From Brachynemurus nebulosus (lineage: Eukaryota; Arthropoda; Insecta; Neuroptera; Myrmeleontidae): DNA of 64,000 bases. A program made the translations under genes and the position numbers. A model generated the notes under the pieces. That model ran no database searches. It saw only the letters and a program-made list of their open reading frames with translations, and was not told where the DNA came from. This document shows positions 34,832 through 45,900 of this stretch, piece after piece; positions within the stretch are counted from its first letter, which is position 1, and each line of letters begins with the position of its first letter. Location: contig JAPWDM010000059.1 of assembly GCA_035578155.1 (NCBI GenBank), positions 327,501 to 391,500 of the forward strand, written 5' to 3'.

Positions 34832-35040
34832 TTATTTATATTAATAAATTTATTTATAATTTATTTAATTTTATTAATAAATTTATTTATAATTTATTTA
34901 AATTTATTTATAATTTATATATATATAAATTTATTTATTATTTTCGGTTTCTAGGGACCTCAAAACAAATTTCTGCCAAGGATCCGGGTTCAAGTCACGT
35001 TATGACAGTGGCTGTAATAGCAGAATTTTCCATTCGCTAA
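34737..35040. repeat. microsatellite-linked repeat, copy 2, with (TA)n
   Basis: (TA)n spans 34737-34828. AATTTATTTATA-type repeats follow, then GGGACCTCAAAACAAATTTC and ATGACAGTGGCTGTAATAGC. The orientation is reversed relative to copy 1. Confidence 0.75.
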
Positions 35041-35052
35041 TACTAAAAAAAA

Positions 35053-35168
35053 CCGAGAAACTGAACACCCTGTATTTTGAAAACTAGGCGTTTACGGACC
35101 TGGTTACATAAAAGAACCTCAGCAATCACCTGTTAAAATCTTTCGCACTTATTCACTAAAACCCTGTA
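35053..35168. mobile_element. solo arm of the 48122-48840 element
   Basis: GAGAAACTGAACACCCTGTA, GCGTTTACGGACCTGG and TTTCGCACTTATTCACTAA up to ACCCTGTA match the right arm of the element at 48 kb. The left arm is absent. Confidence 0.7.
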
Positions 35169-35300
35169 TATAAATTTTAGTGAATATTATTTTCGAATTG
35201 TAGGGACCTTAAAATAAATTTCTGCCACTGTGTCGGCCTCAAGTCGTACCATGACAGTGGCTGTAATAGTTGAATTTTCGATTCGAAAATTCGCTAAAAC
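35168..35300. repeat. microsatellite-linked repeat, copy 3
   Basis: TTTTAGTGAATATTATTTTC, GGGACCTTAAAATAAATTTC and ATGACAGTGGCTGTAATAG repeat copy 2 without an expanded microsatellite. Confidence 0.7.
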
Positions 35301-35941
35301 ACGACATTGAAATGAGCAGATTTCAATGAGCAGCAAATTTCAAATTTTTAAAATATTTTTCATTCATTTATAAGTACGGCGTCCTGATAAATTGGCAAAT
35401 AATGATTTGATTATAGTTTCGGCTCGGAGCGAATACTTCATGATGTTATAGTTGAAGTGACATTTTGATCTAACCTCTCTACAACCACCAAAAACATAAA
35501 GGAATATCAAAAACAAAAAATGATGGATTTTTTATTTAAATATTTAATTATAAAATAATATTATATACGGCTATAAAATATATTTAACATATTTTATTGT
35601 CTTAATAAACTCTATAAATGACAAATATATTTTTTTAATTAACGATAATAATTAAATACACTCAAAATCATATAAAAATTCTTTCATTTTTTTTTTTTTA
35701 CCAAATAACAGCTAATTTAATTATTTTTTAAAAGTTAAATTTTATACTCAAATTTAATATGTGTTTGTGTGTATTAAATATTATTTAAAAAAAAAATCAC
35801 ATTTATACCTGATGTAAACTTTAAATTGCTGCTTCACACGCCCTTGCACACATATTAGCTAGAACCGCGTAATTTAAAAGGAGATATTTTTCAACGAATG
35901 TATTACAAATTTTAACTAAGTATTTACATAAAATACGTTAA

Positions 35942-36514
35942 GGGAGTATTCTAGTCTAGAAATTCGAAAAAATCGATTTTTATTTTTTCCATATTTTCAA
36001 ACTTTAGACGTTTAAGAATAAGCCTCTAAAAGCATTTACGGAAATTCGAATTATTGTCGGAGTTATAGTTATTTTTTCTCTGTGCACGGTGTATCTTTTC
36101 AGTGTTAAATTCAAATTTTTAATATAAATTACTCGAAACTACTTTTTTTCGATACGGTTGATATGATATCTCAAGTTCTAATGTACCGATTTGCTTGAAA
36201 TTTGGTACAGACCTTCTTAATACTATCAAAATTGGCCGAACGTAGGGGTTTTTGGAATATTCTTTTTTTGTACTATTTTTAAAAAATTTCCAAAGTTGAA
36301 AAAAGACGTAAAGAAATGATTTTTTTTTTAAATGGACGCTATTTTGTGAAAAAATTTATTTTTTCAAATCGGCTATGTCCAACTAATTTATAGTATATAC
36401 ATCTTTATACTTTTCAAATACCAATAAAAAATTAATAAAGAAATGGATACTAAAAATGTTTAGTTTTTTTTTTTTTATTACCTCAAAATCGAACCTCTAG
36501 AGTAGAATACCCTC
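35942..36514. mobile_element. TTAA-flanked piggyBac-like MITE, 573 bp
   Basis: TTAA (35938-35941 and 36515-36518) flanks GGGAGTATTCTAGTCTAGA and TCTAGAGTAGAATACCCTC, inverted repeats. The interior is AT-rich and non-coding. Confidence 0.75.
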
Positions 36515-36696
36515 TTAATACATATTTCTATTTAAAAATAGAAAATTTCTACGTAATATCCGCTGAAAATTACCTACTCCAGTGATAATATTTACATTTT
36601 AAAAAACAATTTTTTCCAAATTTTTAAATAATAAAAAATATAGTTACCAAAAAAAAATTCAAATTTTGCAATTTCAAACGAAAAAAAATCAATTAA

Positions 36697-36945
36697 TACA
36701 GGATGTTTGATAAATACTGTCCATGATTTAAAATACAAATAAACTACTCGAAACAAAACAAAAAAATTCTGAAAATTAAAAAATTAAAATCAATATTGCA
36801 CAGTTTGAGCGACACTGTTTACTTATACAGCGTGCTACAGAGTAAATCTAATTAAAATTGGTTTGAAAATACAGTATGACGAGGTTCTGTCAAATCAAAA
36901 CCTTCCTGCTGGAATTTATTCAGAATATTTACCAAACACGCTGTA
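36697..36945. mobile_element. TACAGGATG-end MITE, ~250 bp
   Basis: TACAGGATGTTTGATAAATA faces AATATTTACCAAACACGCTG with TA at both borders. Confidence 0.65.
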
Positions 36946-37194
36946 TAAAAATAGATAATGAACAAAAATACAAGTGAATGGTCCAATTTCTGGCACTTTT
37001 TACGCAACCATAGACTTCTTATACGTATTACTTAAAAATAATGTAGATGGCCATCAACGTCAAATTTTCAAACGACCAAATTTAATAATTATTCGTATCT
37101 GAATTCATTTTTATTAACCGCTATCAAAATTTCAAACCTTATAAACGCGTATACTGATTCGAAATAATAAAATTTATTACTAAATTAATTAATA

Positions 37195-37712
37195 TACAGA
37201 GTGATTTACGTAAACCATTCATTTAAGATTCTTTGTAGAGGTTTTCGAATATGAGCATTTTAAATAAGTTTCTGCCACTTCTGGTCATATCGGAAGTAGA
37301 TACTTCAGTTTCTTCGGAATGGCCGTTACTTAAGGTACCATCACAGTGTGATCGGCCGAAAAATAGTTAATTTTCACAATTTCTTTTTTTTCGGACGGGG
37401 GAATGGGAATGAATTTTTTTTACGATTAATACCACTATTTAACAAATACAAAAATATTTTTTTATTTATTTTTTATAATTATTATAATTTTTTGAAAAAA
37501 ATGGCTAAAATAAATGAAAAAAATATTTTTGTATTGTTAAATAGTGGTATTATCGTAAAAAAAATTCATACCCATTCCCCCTATTTTTTGGCCGATCACA
37601 CTGTGATGGTACTTTGAACTGAACGGTTATTGAGACATGTTAATTTTTTTAACATTACCGCATTCGGAAGGTCATAAATTTTTAATGAATGCTCTATGCG
37701 AATCACCCTGTA
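37195..37712. mobile_element. TACAGAGTG-end MITE, ~520 bp, carrying a nested hairpin element
   Basis: TACAGAGTGATTTACG faces CGAATCACCCTGTA. Inside, 37334-37615 is another inverted-repeat element whose arms are GTACCATCACAGTGTGATCG and CGATCACACTGTGATGGTAC. Confidence 0.7.
37334..37615. mobile_element. nested hairpin MITE, ~280 bp
   Basis: Arms of about 100 bp or more are inverted, including GTGATCGGCCGAAAAAT and ATTTTTTGGCCGATCAC. ACAAAAATATTTTT-type sequence mirrors AAAAATATTTTTGT nearer the centre. Confidence 0.75.
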
Positions 37713-38162
37713 TTTTAAAAAAATATTGCAAATTAATAATTAGCACCAGAAATTAAAAAAAAAAAATTTGCAGAAATTTTTTTTTTGAGATCAATGCAAT
37801 AATATTTAAAATATTTAACAAATTTCTGAAAGAAATGTACTAACAATTAAACTTTAACAATTTTACGTAAATTAATGTAATATGTAGTCCATGAGCCGAA
37901 TGGAAAAAAATGGAAGTTCTTAAATAAATATTTTGAAATTGGTTGATTTTACAAATCAAAGTAACTGAATATTTCTTAAGCCAAATTTTAGAAGCAACAA
38001 ATTTAACGACATTAAGTTAATTATTAAGTTACTGTATCTCACCCTTTCCTTTTCTAACTAATTACACCAAATATCTGCTATACGGTACATAAACAAACAT
38101 AGCTCGCTCTCTGTATAGGTATAATAGGTACCACGGTGTGCTACACAATACATAATGTATTA

Positions 38163-38750
38163 TACAGGGTGCAAACAAAAATAGCTCTCGTCCTTTTGAG
38201 CGGTGACTCATTGCACCCTGTAGACACTAAAATCACCGGATTTTTTTCGGAATTAACAGTTTGAGAAAATCGAAAATTAACTGGCTACATGATGTTTCAA
38301 AATTTTTCTAAGTATGGCCCTGTCTAAATTATGCATATATACGTACTTAATATCAAAGGTACAAAATAGTTTTATTGACTAAAATCCAATAAAATTTTGT
38401 AAACATGTTTCTCAGATGGTTTTTTAAAAACAAAAAATTTCGCCGTGTTCGCTGCTGAGTTTTTCTGCTCAAAGTGAGATGTTAGCGCATTCCATAAAAA
38501 AGGTCTTACGCATGTGCCAACAGCTCACTTTGAAAAAAAAAACTCAGTTGACGAACACGCCGATTATCTTACAAAGATGAGATGGTCAGAGTTGGATTTA
38601 AAAAAAATTTAAGGGTCCCCTTTTTGACCCATATTTTGTATCAAATTTTTTCTGTTAAAAAATAGTTTCGATTTATTGGCAAATATTAATTACATGGGTG
38701 AGATTTACCCACTGTTTTCGTAACGAGATTTATATACTTTACACCCTGTA
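38163..38750. mobile_element. TACAGGGTG-end element with inner hairpin
   Basis: TACAGGGTGCAAAC at the left; CACCCTGTA occurs at 38214-38222 and again at 38742-38750, so the true right border is uncertain (60 or 588 bp). A hairpin at 38448-38567 has arms with GCCGTGTTCG/CGAACACGCCG and CAAAGTGAG/CTCACTTTG. Confidence 0.5.
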
Positions 38751-40881
38751 GAGTACATTTAGAATCTGCGGTAGCTTACATTATATTATATATTTTTAAG
38801 TTATTTTAATAACGAAAATCGCCCTTAAAGATAGATGATATTACATACAATATGTTGGACTGTAATGGGTTAATGCCGTTCACATGGGTTTTTCATATTC
38901 AGCTCCTGGACAATAACTTTTCAAACAGTAGATTAAAAAATGTCAGCTAATTTGTTTAACAACTAAAAATATTAAAATATATCAAAACTAATAAGAAATT
39001 ACTTTATTTGGGATATGGATAGAGAGTTAATATTTAAAATTACATTTTAAACTTTACAGTTTAGGGTCAATAAACAATTTTTTTTATGAATAAAAATAAA
39101 AAACTTAAAGTTAAAGAAAGTGTGAAAAGAAAATTAAAATATTTCAACAACTAATAAAGTTTTAAACAAGATTTTAAACTTGCACTTTGCATAAATAATT
39201 TTCGTGTGTGACGTCATTTCTTCTATGGCTTTGTAAACAGAGTGACGAGCTCTTTTTATTCAACTTTTACAAAGAACTGGCAAATACGTTAATTACTATG
39301 GATATTATTAAAAATTGACAATTTTAGTGTTTTCATTTCTTAAAAATTAAATATAAATTGACGTAAATTGTCATTTAGTTTAAATAATTACAAAACTATT
39401 GTATAAAAGACACTCGGCACTCGACTATGCGGAGACGTGACGTCACAAGCGTGTTAAAGAACAATCATTTTATGCTAACTTTTGCTATTTTATGTCTATA
39501 TTGTTTATTGATCGATTTCAAAAATTTTTTTCATCGATTTATTCGTTAAAGTACGAAACTTCCGCATTTTTGATAAATTATTTTAATAAAAAAAATTCCT
39601 TACTTTTATTGCGATGTTACTTTTGATATATTTTAACATTTTTCCATCCAAATTGATCTAAAGAGAAAAGAAAATTGATTTGCAATTGATCTCTTCAGGT
39701 AGTAATACTCTATGTACATTTGAATATCGTCTATAATAAATTGTTGTAGATGAACAATGGTGGAATTTTATTTACAGAAATATGAATTAATATATAAAAT
39801 ATTTTAGCTAAAAAAATATTCATATCATTAATTTCTATCTAAAATGTCACTGTACAATTTTTTATTAACAAATGTATACTAACTGTTATTATTGCAATTA
39901 AAACTTAAATTATATAATTTAATCATAGATTTATATACCAACTTGAAGTTAGGTACATAAATACAGAGTGTACAATACAAATTTGACATATTTACAGATA
40001 ATATATTATATTTTAAAATGTAGATTACAATAAGTTTTATGTGTAAATAATATATGACAATTAAAAAGTGATTTAGGTCGATAATAAACTTATGTTAAGA
40101 ATTTAAAAATTTATTATAACAATAAATTTAAAAAAAGGCATTAAAAAATGAATTCAAATACACTATGACATAAATATAAATGATATATATTTAGCCTACT
40201 TAAAAATTACACACAAAGTCGCTTAAATGACAAATAATTCAAAATGGCGGTCTTATTTAAATTTAAATGTGTGATTTTTAAGTATGCACTTCATATATCG
40301 ACACAAGATTGGCATGAAGTTATGTAATAGTTGAAATGTATATTTTGAAAGTGAAGAACATTGTATTTGGAAAATTATGATTTAATATTTTGGAGTGAAT
40401 ATTTTTTTTTGTTTTGAAGCCAATTATACTTTGACCAAGTGTTTCGTAATAGTCGAGTTGACAGATTCTTAAAAAGTGCTTCTAAAAATTATGCTTCTAA
40501 CATTAAAAAATAACTAATAGACACTGGTGCATTATGGCAACTCTCCAGTTCTGTGATAATATTACCCCTAATGACTTTGTTTAATGAACGATGACGTAGT
40601 CAAACAATAATAATTTTATTTACATTTAGAGTTTTTGTCAATAAGTCTACAGACTTGATTACTTTTTCTTTTTTTTTTTTAATACTGTCAACTCGTCTAG
40701 TTTTAAATCTGTAAAACATTCTGTAAATGTTTAGGAAGAACACTTTTACATTATTTAAAAAAAAAAAAGGTAAAAGTTTGTTTTGTGCCTTCATTTATAG
40801 TTTAAATGCAATAATATAATTTAAATGTTTTAATGGCAGTGATACGTAAGAAATATGCTTTGGCGAAGGTCAAAAAAAATA
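38751..40881. other. AT-rich non-coding DNA of the convergent intergenic region
   Basis: I saw no gene, no inverted-repeat element and no RNA gene here. Confidence 0.5.
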
Positions 40882-41599
40882 TACAGGGTGGTCCAGAATT
40901 ATGTACCGTAATTGCTGGAGCTGATAGTATGTTCAAAAATATTGGTACCTTTTCATCTACACTTTTTTTCCAAAACTCAATAATAAGGGTGATAAAGCAG
41001 AGGGGTAAAATGTAGAGGGGTGGAACGAAACTAACTTCTTTTAAAAACAATTTTGGGCGCTTTTGATTACTCGATTCATAATTTAGGGGTGCGTATGAAC
41101 ATTAAGATAATTAAATTTGTGGTATCAATTATTCGATCACTTATGATTAGGGAATAATTTGGAAATAGCTACTTCTACTTTAAATTACTCGAAAACGGTA
41201 ACATTTATCGAAATGTAACAAGTATACCTTTTTTGCGTGAAATTGTCTGAGGAATCATATTATCAAGGATTTTGTTTAAATAATTGCAAGTTAAAAAAGA
41301 AATGACGTGATAACTCACACCTACCACCCAAAACCACCCCTTAGTCATGAGTGGTGGAATAAGTGTTGACATAAATTTAATCCTTCTAACGCAAAATAAG
41401 TACCCCTAAAATATCAATCCGTTATTCAAAAGCGTTTGGAAAATATTTAAGAAATAATGGTTTTCGTTTCACCCCTTTACAGAGTTGTATCTCCCTTATT
41501 ATTGAGTTTTGAAAAAAAGTGTACATGAACAGGTATCATTATTTTTGAACGTACTACCAGCTCTAGCAATTAAGGTACATAATTCTGGACCACCTTGTA
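40882..41599. mobile_element. TACAGGGTGG-end MITE, 718 bp, ~130-bp arms
   Basis: Arms carry TACAGGGTGGTCCAGAATTA and TAATTCTGGACCACCTTGTA, then GCTGGAGCTGATAGTA and TACTACCAGCTCTAGC. Borders are TA. Small ORFs across it are by-products of the repeat. Confidence 0.8.
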
Positions 41600-42735
41600 T
41601 ATAATCACAAAAGCCAAGTATTAAACAGAAAAATTAAAAATTTTAATGTTGGTAACAGAATACCTGTAAAAATTATTTAAAAAAAATGTAAGATTAAAAA
41701 AATAGCAAAAACTGAAGAAAAAATAAACAAAAGCATTTAAAAATGTCAAAAAAAGATTTCTTTACTCAAATCAATACTTAAAATTGTTTTATTTTTTTAT
41801 TGTAAGTAGTGAACCATGTGAAGTCTAAGTACTTTGGTTACTATAAAAATTATATGCCAAACCTTGGCCCATTTTATCCATTGACATTGAAAATTTTACG
41901 CAATTTTATTAAATGCGATACATTATTCAATTTTTTTTAAGTAGTTGATTCACTAAATCAAAGAAAATCAAAGTGTTTTTGAAATTTTTTTTTTTAAATT
42001 TAAGAAAAAATTATAAAATCATTGGATGGAATAAAGTTGGTAAACCTTTTGGTAATCACTTTCAATATTCGATCGTAAACACAGTTGTCATACTGTACTG
42101 AACCAATAGCAAGTTCAATTAAGTATATTTATTAGGTTGGTGACACCATTTTGAACGATAACAAAACAAGTTTAAGGTAAAAATTATAACGTTTTTCGAA
42201 ATATCTGGAAAAAAATAACACTGTAACGTTATCAGCTGAAATATCAGCAATCAGCTTACAGACTATAAAATTTAAAAAAAAAAAAAATCCCTTAAATTTT
42301 GTCATCGTCACAAACGGATGCTATTCCCTATTATAAAAATTAATAGTTTAACAGAATTATACGTTTTGTACTATTTAATTAATAATATAACAAATGAGAA
42401 ATCAATTTTTCATTTTAAATTAAAATTGAATTTCCCGCCATAAAATTTTTACCCTTTTTTGTACGTTTAACTTTCCATTAATTTAATTAATTAAGCTACA
42501 GCAAAAATAAAATATTGCAGCTTTACAAGTTGCCAATTTTTTTTTTTATCACTTATATTTTAAAATGATTTTAAATTTAATTAATATTCTAAATTATTTT
42601 TAATAAAATGTTAATTAATAAAAAAACAAAGTAATACTTCTTTATGAATTTGTACACATCTTACTTATAAAATAGAGTGAAAAGTATTTTTTTTCCTTAT
42701 TGCACACTCAGTAGTAATAACTATAAATAACTTAT

Positions 42736-42745
42736 TTTATTTATT
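42736..42745 (-). terminator. candidate PRDM10-like poly(A) signals
   Basis: Two overlapping AATAAA motifs on the minus strand lie about 80 bp past the stop codon. Spacing is suitable for a short 3' UTR, but the motif is common in this AT-rich DNA. Confidence 0.4.
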
Positions 42746-42821
42746 TACTTTTTTTTGTAATTTTTTGGGTTTTTATTTAAAATGTTCTCTTTTCTTAACA
42801 AGAAACAGAAAAAAAACTTAA

Positions 42822-42976
42822 TTATGATTGGTTAAGTACATAAAACATTACGTTGCCTGCCTCCTGAGGTTCAACAATCGTCCCGTCGTCTAATATAAAC
42901 GCATTTTTACCTAATGTTACCTCACGCTCATCTTCCGTTGATACGTGTAATAAATTTGCGTTGCCTTGCAAATTCA
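42822..42976 (-). CDS. PRDM10: PRDM10-like coding exon 11 and stop
   Basis: This exon encodes the last 51 residues, ending DDGTIVEPQEAGNVM and FYVLNQS, then TAA at 42824-42822. The acceptor TTTACAG and phase (2 bases to complete the codon) fit exon 10 exactly, and the total coding length becomes divisible by three. Confidence 0.85.
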
Positions 42977-45900
42977 CTGTAAACATAAAAAATTTATAAA
43001 TTTATCGACTGAAACATTATGTACACACAAACGAAAAAGTTACATACTATACTTTATCTACGATTAATAAAAAATTCACAATAAATAATATAAATTTGAT
43101 ATTTATAAATACATTAAAATTATGTAGAACTTGAAATTTATTAAAAACAAATGCCGAGATATTTAACGCTTTAAATGATTAAGACGAGCTAATTCGTCGT
43201 GCAATATGGTGGCTTAAAATGCTGTGATATGTATATATTCACTGGTACAGGTGCCGCCATCTGTGACATATTTTCCGAAATACAGTATAATTCTAAATAA
43301 TGTTCAAATTTATCAACACAGTTTAGTATAATTTATATTTTGTAAAAAAATTTCAAAAGTTGAAAAACGAGTGCTTATGTGACGTAATAAAGGTTATATA
43401 GCCTGAACATAGCTACATTAGTGTCTTTTTATTTTCAAATAGATTATAGACCAAGAGCTACTGGCCGATTTGCGATGGTCATTTCAACACGCGTTAAATT
43501 AAGAAGATAGAATCTTGGATACTTACTCTACACAGAAATTCAGTTCTGGCAAGCCTATTCTACTCAACCCGGCCGAATAGACTTGCCAGAACTGAATTTT
43601 TATGTAGAGTAAGTAGTATCCAAGATCCTATCCTCTCAATTTAACGCGTGTCGAAATGACTATTGCAAATCGGCCAGCAGCTCTCCTACTATTATTGTTT
43701 CTATGAAATTATTGTTTCTATCCAAATTATTGCTTGCTATAAACTTCACTGTCGAAATATCGAAACTAAAGAAATATCAAGCTTGTTTTGTACCACTTTG
43801 TGATAGCAATACAAAAATAAATCCGGAAAAAATGTCCCTCAAGATTTTGAACGTCAAAATCAATGAAACAACCATCAATAATTTTTCCTACTAAATTTTA
43901 ATAATTTTGACACTTTTGACATATTACCTTTATGACGTCATAGACATCGCGATCTTTTGTAGTGCTGTTTTTAACCAAATGATATTTTTTAATATTTTTC
44001 AAGTTTTAATTAATTTATTATTTATTATATATCATTTTTAAAAAATTTTTCGTATCGATTATCAATATTATTTATGATCTAGAATTGAAATAAAATAATA
44101 AAAAAAATGATATTTATTTTTTATTCAAAAACTCAATTCCAAATTCATAATTTTCATTTAAAAAAAAAAATACTTATATATTTTTTTAAATTAATTTAAA
44201 TGGTTAATCATTATTATCGAATTATACTCTATGTTATTCACAATATTTCATTACCAATAACTACATCAATCAAATACCCAATACTCCCTTAAGATTTCAA
44301 AATGATTTATTAAAGGGCAGTGTACTTACCGTTTTGTAACTGTAGATTCATATTATTCGAAAACGCGGTATTCGAACGATCCAAATCATTGGAAAACTCA
44401 ATCATGCCACTATCCGTGGATATTAACGACTGTATATCCATCATATCAAAATCGTTCGATCGATCCACCCGTGTAAATTTCGGTAAATTATCCGTGTTCG
44501 TTTGTAGCGGATGATGCGTTTGATGGTGTATCTGTTGCACTTGCGACTGCGCGGACGACGTTAAATCGGAGAATTGTGATAGTTTCGCGGTGGCCGAATC
44601 TAAATTACTATATTCGGTGATTTTATCTAAATCTAAATCCACTTCGTGATTATTTTTCAAATAAATGATGTTTTGAAATTCCAATTGGTCGTTGAATAGT
44701 TGATGGGCGGTGCCCACTTGTTGCACAATTTGATCGGTGGTGTATTGAATGTTGTTTTGGATGTGAATTTGTGGCGGATGATGTTGATTTTCGGTGTACG
44801 TGTCCGATTTCACCGGTTCCAGTACCGTTTGATGGGTGTTAACGGTTTGAGTGGTCAGGACGGGACCCTGTTGCTGTTGATGTATATCGTCCGTTTCCAT
44901 TTCCGTGGGATTAGTGGGCGGGGCTTGGAGTACGGTGATCGTTTCGCCACTTGTATTGCTGAGTATTGTTTGAGTATCACCACTGAGACTGTTTGTACAC
45001 GAGGAGGTCACTGAGTCCACTTGAGACGACATAGGAACTTGAACTTGAGAATTATTTGTGTCAGTGCTAGTTGTTGCGGTGGTTGTACTGCTAATTATAT
45101 TGATATTATCGGGCGCTTTATTGGTTCGTTGTGACACCAATTTACCAATGAATTCGGGATTGTCCCATTCGGTGCGCAATTCCCGATGACTTTTGCTTAA
45201 ATGGCGGCGAATTGATGCGCGATGTTTCACGATTGTTGTACAGTATGGACACGAAAACATACGACCAATATGATTTTGTATGTAATGGGCTTTTAATAAA
45301 TGATTCTGAAAATTAAAAGAAAATATATTAAAGGATATGGAAACATCAGGAATGTAATAGGATTCGGCTTTTTAACACTCAAAAACACTTACACCACAAA
45401 TCCAATTTTACGTAGTGGTCTGTGCAAATTTAAGGGGAAGTACGTAAAATCGGAAGATCAGGGGCGTCAGTAAACTTTTGTTTTGGGGGTTGGTAAATAT
45501 TATTTACCTGAATTTATCTAAAACAATATTATCTTAAGAGACTATTTACACCTAAAATTCCGTTGTGTAGACAAAGGAAATCTAATGTTATACTAATGAA
45601 TATGAGTGACGAGTTTTAGAAAACTGTTGAAAAATTAACTTCACTATCACATTCATCAGCGTAAAAGACGCCAAATAGCGAAAGCTGACAAAAATTCTAG
45701 AATATTCTACTCGTGAACTAGCGAAGATACCAAAAAACAAACTTCACTATTGAATTGGGCACTAAAAATTAGATTAAGCAGCGCATTTTGACAAAAATTC
45801 TAGAACGTTCTATTCGTCAACTAACAAAGATATCAAAAGATCAATTACAGCATTTAATTGGTCATTGAAAAACAGGCCAAATAGCATATCTTGACAAATA

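Larger units (their letters stand above)
43165..44130 (+). repeat. 1 kb repeat block, copy 2 (PRDM10-like intron 10)
   Basis: It has the same order of parts as 28195-29760, with a deletion between the palindromic head and the TATGTGACGTAATA segment. Its inner foldback (43453-43683) is intact. The orientation is plus, opposite to its host gene. Confidence 0.72.

Noticed and set aside
37348..37617. 89-aa ORF
   Set aside because: It runs through the arms of a nested hairpin element with low-complexity Phe/Tyr/Asn content.
40802..41050. Opposing 82- and 60-aa ORFs
   Set aside because: Both lie in the inverted arm of the 718-bp MITE and are non-coding.
44320..45014. Plus-strand ORFs across 44.3-45.0 kb
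   Set aside because: They are antisense shadows of PRDM10-like exon 10.
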